This document shows positions 24,391 through 33,151 of a DNA stretch of 64,000 bases, piece after piece (positions within the stretch are counted from its first letter, which is position 1; each line of letters opens with the position of its first letter). The notes under the pieces were generated by a model. That model had not been told where the DNA came from. It was given only the letters and a program-made list of their open reading frames with translations, and did no database searches. Position numbers and translations under genes: made by a program. Source of the DNA: Streptomyces djakartensis (lineage in GTDB: Bacteria > Actinomycetota > Actinomycetes > Streptomycetales > Streptomycetaceae); contig NZ_BMWE01000004.1 of NCBI RefSeq assembly GCF_014651075.1, positions 310,001-374,000 of the forward strand. Direction: 5' to 3'.

Positions 24391-27300
24391 GCGGGCTCGT
24401 CCTCCCCCCGTTCGCGCAGACTCACAAGGCCCGCGAACAGACCGGTCAGCGCCAGTAGCTGGGCCAGGTGACCGAACGCCCCCTCGCCCGCCCCCACCGG
24501 CTCCCCGGCCCCCACCGCGGCGGCGATCCCCGCTCCCGCCAGGGCCACGAACGCGATCGGCACCAGCAGCGTGTGCCGCCTCGCCGCGAGCAGCGCCAGG
24601 GCCGGGACCAGCAGCGCCGGCCAGCCCGCGATGACGGCCGCGACCAGCGTCAGCGCCACCGTGCCGAGCCACAGGCCGGGCAGCGGCGGGGCGGGCTGCG
24701 GTGCGTCGGGATCGGGGGCGCGGCGGCGCCACAGGGCGAGGCCCAGCAGCACCGCGATACCGACGCCGCTGCCGATCAGGCCGGCGTCGTAGGTGGTGGC
24801 CGGTTCGTACGACAGCTTGACCGTGCCGCCCGCCCCGGCGGGGATCCGCCAGCCCTGCTGCCAGCCGTCCAGCCGCAGCGCAGCCAGCTCCTTGCCGTTC
24901 AGGGTGGCCTTCCAGCCGTCGTTGAAGTTCTCGTAGGCCGTCAGGTACGAGGCCGCGCCGGAGCCGACCGTGACCTCGCGCCGGTCGCCCAGCCAGTCCC
25001 GGACCTTCAGCTCACGCCCGGCCGCGGCGGCCTCCGGGACCGTCCCGCGGGTCAGGGTCACGTCCGTCAGCGTGAGCGGGCCCGCGTCACCGCCCTCCAG
25101 CCGGTGGTCGCCCGAGGACAGCTCCACCTCGGTCTCGTCCTGGCCCTCGCGGCAGAGGGTGATGTCGACGGGCCGTCGCTCCGTGAGGTCCCGCACGGTT
25201 CCCCTCGCGCTCGTCTGGTACAGCTCGCCGTCCAGCGCCACGTCGGGTCCCTTGCCGCACGGCAGCGAGAACTTCCGGGTGCTGTCCGGCTGCGGGGTGC
25301 GGTACTGGTCGAGGGAGGGGATGTACGCCTCCGTCATGCCCACGGGGAGCCGCAGGTCCTCGTCGGCGACCGGGTTGTGCAGGGTCAGCGGGGCGGTGTC
25401 GGTGACCGTGATGTCGAGCCGGTCCGTGGTGATCGGCGGGAAGCGGACCCAGCCGTTCTCGTCGACGGCGGCGATCGTCGCCCCGTCCGGGGAGCTGATG
25501 TGCACCTGGGACGCGCGGGTGGACAGGCCGCCGGCGGGGGCCAGGACCAGTTCGCCGACCGGCTGCTCGCCCTCCCAGCTCAGGTGGATCGTCGGCCGGC
25601 CGCCCGCGATCCACGCCGTCGTCAGGTCGCCGTCGGTGAGGTTGCGTGCCGACAGCCCCGCCCCGAGGCCCGCCGTGGAGTCGGCCGTGGCGACGATCCG
25701 GGACCGCTGCTCGGGCGCGACCTCGTACAGCAGCCGGTCGAGTGCCTCGCCCGGCACGGGTACGGCGCTCGCCCGCACCTCGTACGTGCCGGCGGCCGGT
25801 GTCGTGAAGCGGCGGTGCAGCCCGGCCTCGGTGCCGGTCGCGGACAGGCCCGTCGGGTCGGACGCCCGGTGCAGGGAGACGACCGTGGCGGCCGGAGCCG
25901 CCTCGTCGGCGTCCGACGGGAGCCGCAGCAGCCGGGTCACCCGTACGTCCGGCAGGGTGATCTCGGAGAAGCCCGCGCCGGTGAGTCCGGCCCGGCGTTC
26001 CACCGAGTCCACGATCGTCAGCTTCATCCACCGCGTGGCGCCCTCCGGTGCCTTGACGCGCTGCGCCTTGCCGTTCGGCTGGAGGAAGCTCGTCTTCGAG
26101 CCCTTCTCCGTCTCCACCCGCACCTTCGTCGCCGCCGCCCGCACGCTCTCCTGCGGCAACGGGGTGACCTTGAAGGAGGCCGGCAGGTCGTAGGAGCCGG
26201 TGAAGCCGATGCGCAGCCACTGCCCGTCCGGCGTGTCCGGCGCGCCCTCCGTCCAGGCGGTGTCCGGGTTGCCGTCGAAGGCGTTCACCGGGTCGAACTG
26301 CGGCAGGTGGAAGAGCCAGTTGCCGTACGAGGACGCCGTCACCGAGCGGGCGCCGCGCAACTCCGCCACCGTCTGGTGACCGCTTCCCCCGACGGGCAGG
26401 ATCTGCCGCGGCTTCCCGCCCGGGTCCTGCTCGCCGTCGGGCGCGTTGCGCTCGTCACGCGTGTACGTGTACGACGTGTTGGCGTTGACCAGGCCGAACC
26501 GGGTGTCGGCCCGCCGCATCCCGTCGCCCACCACCTGCACGGCGGGTGTGCCGAGCCCGGGGTGGTTGTCACCGGTCAGCACCGCCGGCCGCCCGCGCAG
26601 CCGGGACGCCAGCGGCAACAGCGCCTCCGGGCCGCCGGACACCACAGCGGTGTCGGAGACCGGCATCAGCCCCGCCTGCCCGGGCCGGAGCACGTCCTGC
26701 CCGGCCGGCCGGTAGATCTCCACCGCCCGCTGCCGCGGGTACAGCCCCTCGACCTGGAGCGGGGCGCCCCGCGCGATCCTGCCGCCGGTCATCACCGGGC
26801 CGAGCCCCGTCACCCGCTCGTACCCCGACTGCTCCAGCGTCCGTTTGACGGTCGTGGTCGGCACGTGGCCGATCTGGTCCGGGTCGAGGTCGTTGCGCAC
26901 CACGACGTAGTACAGCCCGGCGCGGCTCAGATAGTCGGCCAGGCCCGGGACTTCGCCCCCCGTCATCAGGGCCTGCTCGACCGCGTCCATCGCGCGCCGG
27001 TTGCCGGGCGTGCCGAAGGGGACGTAGTCACGCTGCGCCCAGCGGGACTCGGCGAGCACGTCCAGCGGCTGGTCGATCGGCGAGCCCCAGGTGTACAGGC
27101 CGTGCGCGGTCGCCGGGACGACCAGGGCGCGCGAGTCGGGCGAGTACTTCTCCAGCCAGTCGGCCGTGGCCTGCCAGTAAGCGGGGAGCTTCCGGAAGGA
27201 ACCGGGGTTGAGGATCGAGCCGTTGAGGTACGGCCACAGCAGCCCCGGCAGGATCAGCACCGCCGCGAGCAGCGGGGCGAGACGCCGGCCGCGCACCGGC

Positions 27301-28514
27301 CGGGCCCCGCGCGGCTCGGCCGCCACACCCACCAGATGGGCCAGACCCAGCACGAGCGCCAGCGCGAGTCCCGTCTGGAACTTGTAGATGTTCCGGAACG
27401 GCGACAGCCACCCGTCCAGCCAGCCCTGCACGACCCCGTGGAACGGCGCCCCGAACGCCCCGCCGTACCCGGCGAGCAGCACCAGCGCCGTCACCAGCAC
27501 GGTCAGCACGAGCCACCGCCGCTCGGGCATGTCCCGCCGGGCGAGGCCCGCCAGCCCCAGCCCGGCGGCCAGCGCCGAGCACACGACCACCACGACCGAC
27601 GAGGCCACGGCCCATCCCGCGGGCAGCCACGCCTCACCGAAGTGCAGGTAGGCGACCCAGTTCCCTGCGCCGCGCAGCGCCTCGGCGGCCGACATGGTGT
27701 CGGTCGTCGTCCGCGCCGTCTCTATGTAGGGCAGGAAGTTCTCGCCGTAGACGCCGAGCAGCAGCAGCGGCACCCACCACCAGGCCGTCACCACGATCAC
27801 GGCCGGGGCCCACCAGGCGATCAGCTTGCGCTGCCGAGGCCCGGGCGGCCGGGACAGCAGATACAGTCCGGCCGGCAGCAGGGACGCCAGCGTCGCCGAG
27901 GCGTTCACCCCGCCCATGAACGGGACCAGCAGCGCCGATCGCAGGGCCGCGACCCGGGCGGCGTACTTCTCGTTCGTCAGCGGCAGCAGCACCCACGGCA
28001 GGAACGCGCCGGGCAGCGCGGCGGCCGACGTCGACCCGATGACGGTCGTGAACACCGGCCACAGCGCGTACGCCACGGCCGCGAGCAACCGCGAAGCACC
28101 GCTCCCCACCCGCAGCCGCTCCGCCAGCCGCAACGCCCCCCAGAAGGCGACGGACACCACGACCGACAACCACAGCCGCTCCGCCAGCCACACCGGCAGC
28201 CGCACCAGGTCGCCCAGCCAGTAGAACGGCAGCATCGGCCACAGATAGCCGACGTACTGGTCCTGGATCCCGCCGAAACCGGCCCGGTCGTGCCACAACT
28301 GCCCGAGATCGGCGAGGAACCGCCCCGGATCGACGGTGACACCCAGCTTGGTGTCGAAGGTCTGCCGCCCCGGTCGCACCACCAGGAACAACACGAACAC
28401 CACGGCCCAGAAGCCCAGCAGCCAGCGCCGCGACCGCGGGCCCTCGGGCGGGCCCGCCGCGGCCGCGGTGGTGGGGACGGCTGCCGGTGGAGGAGCCTGG
28501 ACCGTGGTTGTCAT
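24387..28514 (-). CDS. AftD-like alpha-(1->3)-arabinofuranosyltransferase family (GT-C) membrane protein
   Basis: 1375 residues. The N-terminal 430 residues contain about eleven transmembrane helices with GT-C features (FLVVRPGRQTFDTKLGVTVD, with the acidic residues of the first loop). A large extracytoplasmic part includes discoidin/F5-8C-like carbohydrate-binding regions (about 715-840 and 930-1060) and two or three terminal helices. This matches mycobacterial AftD and DUF3367 proteins in size and layout. These use decaprenyl-phospho-arabinose outside the membrane. The ribosome site GGAGGA lies just inside the boundary of the TnpB insertion, so initiation is intact although the operon is split. 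Confidence 0.85.
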   Translation of the reverse strand: MTTTVQAPPPAAVPTTAAAAGPPEGPRSRRWLLGFWAVVFVLFLVVRPGRQTFDTKLGVTVDPGRFLADLGQLWHDRAGFGGIQDQYVGYLWPMLPFYWLGDLVRLPVWLAERLWLSVVVSVAFWGALRLAERLRVGSGASRLLAAVAYALWPVFTTVIGSTSAAALPGAFLPWVLLPLTNEKYAARVAALRSALLVPFMGGVNASATLASLLPAGLYLLSRPPGPRQRKLIAWWAPAVIVVTAWWWVPLLLLGVYGENFLPYIETARTTTDTMSAAEALRGAGNWVAYLHFGEAWLPAGWAVASSVVVVVCSALAAGLGLAGLARRDMPERRWLVLTVLVTALVLLAGYGGAFGAPFHGVVQGWLDGWLSPFRNIYKFQTGLALALVLGLAHLVGVAAEPRGARPVRGRRLAPLLAAVLILPGLLWPYLNGSILNPGSFRKLPAYWQATADWLEKYSPDSRALVVPATAHGLYTWGSPIDQPLDVLAESRWAQRDYVPFGTPGNRRAMDAVEQALMTGGEVPGLADYLSRAGLYYVVVRNDLDPDQIGHVPTTTVKRTLEQSGYERVTGLGPVMTGGRIARGAPLQVEGLYPRQRAVEIYRPAGQDVLRPGQAGLMPVSDTAVVSGGPEALLPLASRLRGRPAVLTGDNHPGLGTPAVQVVGDGMRRADTRFGLVNANTSYTYTRDERNAPDGEQDPGGKPRQILPVGGSGHQTVAELRGARSVTASSYGNWLFHLPQFDPVNAFDGNPDTAWTEGAPDTPDGQWLRIGFTGSYDLPASFKVTPLPQESVRAAATKVRVETEKGSKTSFLQPNGKAQRVKAPEGATRWMKLTIVDSVERRAGLTGAGFSEITLPDVRVTRLLRLPSDADEAAPAATVVSLHRASDPTGLSATGTEAGLHRRFTTPAAGTYEVRASAVPVPGEALDRLLYEVAPEQRSRIVATADSTAGLGAGLSARNLTDGDLTTAWIAGGRPTIHLSWEGEQPVGELVLAPAGGLSTRASQVHISSPDGATIAAVDENGWVRFPPITTDRLDITVTDTAPLTLHNPVADEDLRLPVGMTEAYIPSLDQYRTPQPDSTRKFSLPCGKGPDVALDGELYQTSARGTVRDLTERRPVDITLCREGQDETEVELSSGDHRLEGGDAGPLTLTDVTLTRGTVPEAAAAGRELKVRDWLGDRREVTVGSGAASYLTAYENFNDGWKATLNGKELAALRLDGWQQGWRIPAGAGGTVKLSYEPATTYDAGLIGSGVGIAVLLGLALWRRRAPDPDAPQPAPPLPGLWLGTVALTLVAAVIAGWPALLVPALALLAARRHTLLVPIAFVALAGAGIAAAVGAGEPVGAGEGAFGHLAQLLALTGLFAGLVSLRERGEDEPA

Positions 28515-28669
28515 CTGGATTCCTCCGTGGGTACCCCCGTCTGCAGGCGGGGGAGGAAACGGACTCCTGCCGAGCAGGGCAGGGGAAGCTGAATCGCCTT
28601 CCGGACGGACCGACGCTCATCACTAAAAGTCACCGCTTGGCAACAAGTTGTGATGATAGTTTGTGAGTC

Positions 28670-29866
28670 ATGGCCACTCATGTGAAGCGGGCGTTCAAGT
28701 ACCGCTTCTATCCGACCGATGCGCAGGCGGCCGAGCTGTCGCGCACGTTCGGATGCGTGCGCAAGGTCTACAACATGGCCCTCGCCGCCCGCACCGAGGC
28801 CTGGGCGCGGCAGGAGCGGGTCAACTACAACCAGACCTCGGCCATGCTGACCGCGTGGAAGAAGACCGAGGAACTGGCCTACCTGAACGAGGTGTCCTGC
28901 GTTCCGCTGCAGCAGGCGCTGCGGCACCTGCAGAGCGCCTTCGCGAACTTCTTCGCCAAACGCGCGAGGTATCCGCGGTTCAAGGTGAAGAAGAAGTCGC
29001 GTGCGAGCGTGGAGTACACCTCCTCCGCCTTCCGGTTCCGTGGCGGCCTGCTGACTCTGGCGAAGATGGCCGACCCGCTGAACATCGTCTGGTCCCGCCC
29101 CCTGCCCGAGGGGGTCGTACCGAGCACGGTGACGGTGAGCAGGGACAGCGCCGGGCGCTGGTTCGTCTCGCTGCTGTGCGAGGATCCCTCCATCAAGCCG
29201 CTCGTAGCTGCCGGTACAGCGGTGGGTATCGATGTCGGTCTGGACCATCTGCTGACGCTGTCGACCGGGGAGAAGGTCGCCAATCCCCGGCACGAGCGTC
29301 GGGACCGCGTCCGCCTGGCCCGGGCGCAGCGGGAGCTGTCCCGCAAGGCCAGGGGCGATGGTGCCAACCGGCGCAAGGCGCGGGCGAAGGTGGCGAAGAT
29401 CCATGCCCGGATCACTGATCGCAGGCGGGATGTGCTGCACAAGCTGACCACTCGACTCGTGCGTGAGAACCAAACGCTCGTGATCGAGGACCTGACCGTG
29501 CGCACGATGGTCAAGAACCGGAGCCTGGCCCGCGCCATCAGTGATGCCGCGTGGGCGGAGTTCCGGAGCATGCTGGAGTACAAGGCCAGCTGGTACGGGC
29601 GGGAGGTGGTCGCGGTGGACCGCTTCTTCCCCTCCTCCAAGCTGTGCTCCCACTGCGGCACTCTCCAGCCGGAGATGCCGCTGAGCGTCCGCATGTGGAC
29701 GTGTGAGAGCTGTGGTACGGCCCATGACCGGGACGTGAACGCGGCGAACAACCTTCTGGCCGCCGGGCTGGCGGTGTCTGTCTGTGGAGCCGGTGTAAGA
29801 CCTCAACGGAGAACTCCGGGCGGGCAGTCGGCAATGAAGCAGAAAACCCCACGGCGCGAGCCGTAG
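28670..29866 (+). CDS. tnpB: TnpB RNA-guided endonuclease
   Basis: 398 residues, within the normal range. It has the N-terminal helix-turn-helix/WED region (YRFYPTDAQAAELSRTFGCV) and the RuvC triad: D188 in GIDVGLDHLL, E273 in VIEDL and D355 in DRDVNAAN. The zinc knuckle is intact (C326, C329, C345, C348). TnpB proteins cleave DNA guided by an omega RNA from the element's right end and promote retention of the element. All catalytic residues are present, so it is probably active. The upstream region is markedly AT-richer than its surroundings. Confidence 0.93.
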   Translation: MATHVKRAFKYRFYPTDAQAAELSRTFGCVRKVYNMALAARTEAWARQERVNYNQTSAMLTAWKKTEELAYLNEVSCVPLQQALRHLQSAFANFFAKRARYPRFKVKKKSRASVEYTSSAFRFRGGLLTLAKMADPLNIVWSRPLPEGVVPSTVTVSRDSAGRWFVSLLCEDPSIKPLVAAGTAVGIDVGLDHLLTLSTGEKVANPRHERRDRVRLARAQRELSRKARGDGANRRKARAKVAKIHARITDRRRDVLHKLTTRLVRENQTLVIEDLTVRTMVKNRSLARAISDAAWAEFRSMLEYKASWYGREVVAVDRFFPSSKLCSHCGTLQPEMPLSVRMWTCESCGTAHDRDVNAANNLLAAGLAVSVCGAGVRPQRRTPGGQSAMKQKTPRREP

Positions 29867-29896
29867 GAATCCCCCTCGTTCATGAGGGGGAGGAAG
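29800..29896 (+). ncRNA. Candidate omega (reRNA) scaffold at the tnpB 3' end
   Basis: The tnpB 3' end and right end can form two stacked hairpins: ACGGC-GCGA-GCCGT (29851-29864, a GNRA-type tetraloop) and CCCCCTC-GTTCAT-GAGGGGG (29871-29890), then AGGAAGTCAA. In characterised TnpB systems the RNA covers this area and the following host sequence supplies the guide. Here the guide would begin near GTGGGACACC in the methyltransferase 3' end. The 5' limit is a guess. Confidence 0.45.
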
Positions 29897-30682
29897 TCAA
29901 GTGGGACACCGCCGCATGATGAGGAGGAGGTTCCAGGTGGCGAACTCGCGGATCCCGGGCGCCTTGACGACGGTCTCCGCGAGGAACGGCCAGTAGCGGG
30001 AGCGCGCCGAGACGACCGTGATGTCGTCCCGGGCACGCACCTGCCGCAGGGTGGAGCCGATGTGCACCGCGAACAGGTTCTCGCCGAGCCGGTGCTTGGC
30101 GGGCCTGCCGGTCCGCCGCGCGTAGCGGGCCCGGGCCCGCTCGGCGCCGAAGTAGTGCCACGGGGCCCACTCGTGCCCGCCCCACGGCGACAGCCAGTTG
30201 GTGAACGACACGTAGATCAGCCCGCCCGGCCGCGTCACCCGGGCCAGCTCACTGAGGAACGTCTCCGGGTCGGCCACGTGCTCCAGCACGTTGGAGGAGA
30301 AGGTGACGTCGGCGACCCCGTCGCGGAGGGGCAGCAGGTACCCGTCGGCAACGACGGCCGAGTCGGGCGGCCTGTCACCGAGTTCGGTCAGGTCCGGTTC
30401 GAAGAGGAACGCGTGCGCCCCGCGCCGCCGGAACTCCTCCGTGAAGTACCCGCTGCCGCCGCCGACATCGACGACGGTGCGCCCGGCGACGGGACCGTCG
30501 TACGCCTCGACCTGGTCGGCCGCGTCGCGGGCGAGCAGCGAGTAACAGCCTTCGGGATCGTCCTGCTCACGCAGGAAGGCACGGAACAGGGCGAGAGATC
30601 GTCGGAACGAGGGATCGTGCCCGTAGGGGCGCGGGGCAGTGACATGTGAGGCTCCGCCGCGTGGGCGCATGAGTGGTGTCAC
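29897..30682 (-). CDS. Class I SAM methyltransferase of the glycan locus
   Basis: 261 residues from GTG 30682, overlapping the GT4 stop (GTGA). Motif I is VVDVGGGSGYFTEEF (about 75-89), followed by FEPDLTELGDRP and the SNVLEHVADPETFLSELARV segment. It resembles the mycobacterial methyltransferase that sits beside a glycosyltransferase and DUF3068 protein upstream of aftD (Rv0224c type, from memory). The first about 20 codons are the translation of a dispersed repeat and may be dispensable. Its stop codon TGA lies within the TCAA right end of the TnpB element. Confidence 0.85.
   Translation of the reverse strand: MTPLMRPRGGASHVTAPRPYGHDPSFRRSLALFRAFLREQDDPEGCYSLLARDAADQVEAYDGPVAGRTVVDVGGGSGYFTEEFRRRGAHAFLFEPDLTELGDRPPDSAVVADGYLLPLRDGVADVTFSSNVLEHVADPETFLSELARVTRPGGLIYVSFTNWLSPWGGHEWAPWHYFGAERARARYARRTGRPAKHRLGENLFAVHIGSTLRQVRARDDITVVSARSRYWPFLAETVVKAPGIREFATWNLLLIMRRCPT
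30623..30671. repeat. Dispersed Streptomyces repeat overlapping the methyltransferase N-terminus
   Basis: The stretch containing GTAGGGGCGCGGGGCAGT and GGCTCCGCCGCGTGGGCGC matches a repeat I know from many Streptomyces intergenic regions (GGGGCGCGGGGCTGT, then GGCTCCGCCGCGTGGGCGCG). Here it lies inside the reading frame, encoding residues about 4-20 of the methyltransferase. Confidence 0.6.
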
Positions 30683-31830
30683 GGGGCCCAGCCCCTCACC
30701 GCCTCCGTGGCGACAGCCCTGAACTGCCGAACCGTCCGGTCCCACCGATACGAAGCTGCCCGCTCCCGCGCGGCCTTCCCCATCAACTCCCGCTCCCGCC
30801 CGGCCAGGGCAAGCGCACACCAGGCGGCCGCGAAGGAGGACTCACCGCGTGCGAGGACCCCCGTCTCACCGTCGACCACCGAGTCCTTCAGCCCCGGAAC
30901 GTCGAAGGCCACACTCGGTGTCTCCCGGGCCGCGGCCTCCGTGACGACGAGTCCCCATCCCTCCACGGCGGAGGGATGCAGCAGCAACCAGGCCTCGCAC
31001 AACAGCCGGTGCTTCTCGGCCTCCGACACGTAACCGGTGAACTCGACTCCGGGACCGGCGAGTTGTTCGAGCCGGGATCTCTCCGGCCCGTCCCCGACGA
31101 TAAGCAGCCGTCCGCCGGTCACCGGCCGCACCCGCTCCCACAACCGCAGCAGCAGATCGATCCGCTTGTACTCGACGAGCCGGCCGACGGCGACGAACAA
31201 CGGCTCCGGTGAGCGCTCGGCCCTCGGTCCCGGCTCCTCGACCCCGTTGTGCACGACACGGATGCGCTCCCGCTCCACACCGATCGCACCCAGCGCCTGA
31301 GCGGTGGAGGAGGACACCGCGACCAGCAGGCTCCGCTGCTGCGCCCCGGTCAGCGCCCAGTGTTCGAGTCTTCGTCCGATCCGTGCCGCGGGCGCCAGCG
31401 GCCCGCCGAAGCGCATCTTCCACAAGTCCGTGTGGACGTGGTTGACCAGGCACAGCGTGGGCCCCCGGTGCCACAGGGGCGCCAGGTAGGGCACGCCGTT
31501 GCACACCTCGACCAGCAGATCGCAGTCGCCGACCTGGCGGCTGAAGGCCGACCGGGCGCGCAGGTAGTGGGCGTAGGGCCCGCCCGCCGACACGACACGG
31601 TAGTCGCGGAAGGCCGCGGGTCCACCGCACAGCAGGGTCACCTGGTGGCCCAGCCGGGTCAGGCCGTCGGCGAGCCTGTCGACCAGCAGCTCGGAGCCGC
31701 CGGCGGACGGGTTGTCCAGATCACGATGGGCGAGGAAGACGATCCGGCGCGGATGTGGGGGGAGCGCCGGACGGTGCTGCGGCGCGCTGGGGGGCGCGGC
31801 GCGCAGCTGGGACGGTACGTGCTGGGGCAT
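30679..31830 (-). CDS. GT4-family glycosyltransferase
   Basis: 383 residues. A GT-B fold: N-terminal domain with DNPSAGGSELLVDRLADGL (about 38-56), C-terminal nucleotide-sugar site with FVAVGRLVEYKRIDLLL, GDGPERSRLEQ and the ExF/GxE-like HPSAVEGWGLVVTEAAAR (about 290-310). Retaining glycosyltransferases of this type build surface polysaccharides. It is the first gene of the coupled minus-strand series, downstream of the DUF3068 gene after a 212-base gap. Confidence 0.88.
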   Translation of the reverse strand: MPQHVPSQLRAAPPSAPQHRPALPPHPRRIVFLAHRDLDNPSAGGSELLVDRLADGLTRLGHQVTLLCGGPAAFRDYRVVSAGGPYAHYLRARSAFSRQVGDCDLLVEVCNGVPYLAPLWHRGPTLCLVNHVHTDLWKMRFGGPLAPAARIGRRLEHWALTGAQQRSLLVAVSSSTAQALGAIGVERERIRVVHNGVEEPGPRAERSPEPLFVAVGRLVEYKRIDLLLRLWERVRPVTGGRLLIVGDGPERSRLEQLAGPGVEFTGYVSEAEKHRLLCEAWLLLHPSAVEGWGLVVTEAAARETPSVAFDVPGLKDSVVDGETGVLARGESSFAAAWCALALAGRERELMGKAARERAASYRWDRTVRQFRAVATEAVRGWAP

Positions 31831-32042
31831 GGGTGCTCCAACTCGTTCGGGGTGCGGAACTCAGCGTGGGAACGTGGGGCGGACCGATGCGGGGGATCGG
31901 CCTGTGGGGGGCCTGAGCTCTTCCTGGGAGGGGAGTGTGGACGGGTCGTGTTCGGGGTGGGGTTGGACAGTTTTCGCCCGGACCATCGCCACGGCTACTC
32001 ACCGGCGTGACAATTTCGGGCTTTGTCGGAGCTGACGTCACA

Positions 32043-33038
32043 TCACATCGTGAGGGTCGGCTGGGGCGTATCGGAGGTTTCGGATGAAACAGGCTGATCC
32101 GGTTCCTTTCGTCCACGTGCCACGAGAACCCCGCCCGTCACCGCGAGTACGAACCCCGCCGCTGCCGCCCCGATCGGCAACGTCTCGCCCAGCAGCCGCA
32201 GTTGCCCGCTGTCCCGCTTCGCCTGCCGCACCGCTTCCCTCTGCGTCCCGGTGGTGAACGAGACCTTCCGGCTGTCCAGCAGCACCGCCGCGTCCTTCTT
32301 CCCGCCCGGTGCCCGCAAGGTCCGCCTGGGTCCCGTCTGCGCGTAGAGCACGCGGCCGGTGGCCTGGTCGACGACCAGTTCCAGCCCGTGGTTGGAGTAC
32401 CACTCCTCGGCCAGCACCTGCGGCCGGTCCTTCTGGTCGACGAGGCGGCCCGGCACCATCCGTGTACCGGTCCTGGTCGGCGGCACGGAGCCGGTGAACC
32501 TGTAACCCGTGTACCCCTGGACCTTCTCGGTGCCCCGGTAGCGCAGCACGACCGTGTCGCCGAGGGTGTTGTCCCACCACTGGTAGGAGCGTTTCTGCAC
32601 GTCGAAGGGGAACTTCAGATAGGCCTCGCCCTCGAAGTACGGCTTCTCCCCGCAGCAGTGCACGGGCCTGGTGGTCTGCCGGTCCATCACCCACCGGTGC
32701 GGCTTGAAGTCCAGCGCGTCGTGCGGGTCGGCGGCCGGCAGCGACTTGTCGGTGTCGACCGACGTGATCACGTCCCACACGGCAGCGCCGCTGCGTTCGC
32801 TGTCCTCGACGTCGCCCCGGACCCGCTGGGTCACGGTGATCTTCCGGCCGGGCACCGTCTCGATCCGGTCAGTGTCGAAGACGCTGCCCCGGCCGGTGTA
32901 GACGGCGGTGGTGTCGATGTCGATCGGGTTCACCGCGGCACGCGGTTGCACATACCAGGCGAGCAGTGGTGCCAGCACCAGCAGGAAAGTGCCGAGACCC
33001 AGCAGGACCAGGGAAAACGGAGAGGTTGTACGGCGCAT
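32043..33038 (-). CDS. DUF3068/PorA-family envelope protein
   Basis: 331 residues from ATG 33038, with TGGAG eight bases upstream. There are transmembrane helices at residues 8-28 (SLVLLGLGTFLLVLAPLLAW) and near 290-312, with a large extracytoplasmic strand-rich domain between (IDTTAVYTGRGSVFDTD, QTTRPVHCCGEKPYFEG, RYRGTEKVQGYTGYRFTG). This is the DUF3068 pattern. In mycobacteria a DUF3068 gene (Rv0227c, from memory) lies in the aftD region, so the association seems conserved. Function unknown. Transcribed from a very good promoter at 33123-33151. Confidence 0.87.
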   Translation of the reverse strand: MRRTTSPFSLVLLGLGTFLLVLAPLLAWYVQPRAAVNPIDIDTTAVYTGRGSVFDTDRIETVPGRKITVTQRVRGDVEDSERSGAAVWDVITSVDTDKSLPAADPHDALDFKPHRWVMDRQTTRPVHCCGEKPYFEGEAYLKFPFDVQKRSYQWWDNTLGDTVVLRYRGTEKVQGYTGYRFTGSVPPTRTGTRMVPGRLVDQKDRPQVLAEEWYSNHGLELVVDQATGRVLYAQTGPRRTLRAPGGKKDAAVLLDSRKVSFTTGTQREAVRQAKRDSGQLRLLGETLPIGAAAAGFVLAVTGGVLVARGRKEPDQPVSSETSDTPQPTLTM

Positions 33039-33122
33039 CCGGGCACTCCAGTGGCTTGGGACGGCTCGACGTACGAGGGGGGCGGCACGGCTCGGCGTGC
33101 GGCGCGTGCGGCTGGGCCGGGA

Positions 33123-33151
33123 ACCGTAGGCCGCTCTTGACGGGGTGTCAA
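33123..33151 (-). promoter_or_regulatory. Sigma-HrdB-type promoter for the DUF3068 gene
   Basis: On the minus strand TTGACA (33151-33146), a 17-base spacer and TACGGT (33128-33123) match the vegetative consensus. The start point would lie near 33116, giving a leader of about 78 bases to ATG 33038. Confidence 0.75.

Larger units (their letters stand above)
28528..29896 (+). mobile_element. IS200/IS605-type element carrying only tnpB (IS1341-like)
   Basis: The element contains tnpB but no tnpA transposase, so it is non-autonomous. The left end has a subterminal hairpin CCCCCG-N8-CGGGGG at 28534-28553 followed by AGGAAAC. The right end has CCCCCTC-GTTCAT-GAGGGGG at 29871-29890 followed by AGGAAGTCAA, the usual look of these ends. 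No target duplication is expected for this family. It sits between the methyltransferase stop codon (29897-29899) and the AftD-like ribosome site (28521-28526), i.e. in the only gap of an otherwise overlapping operon. End positions are estimates to within a few bases. Confidence 0.85.

Noticed and set aside
24468..28592. Very long plus-strand open frame (about 1370 codons) opposite the AftD-like gene
   Set aside because: It mirrors the minus-strand gene, is rich in Arg/Gln/His/Pro/Gly with no domains or signal, and arises from extreme GC at third codon positions.
19611..33038. Secondary-metabolite gene cluster (methyltransferases, condensation-like protein, glycosyltransferase)
   Set aside because: No PKS, NRPS adenylation, carrier protein or terpene cyclase is present; the gene set fits envelope glycan assembly.
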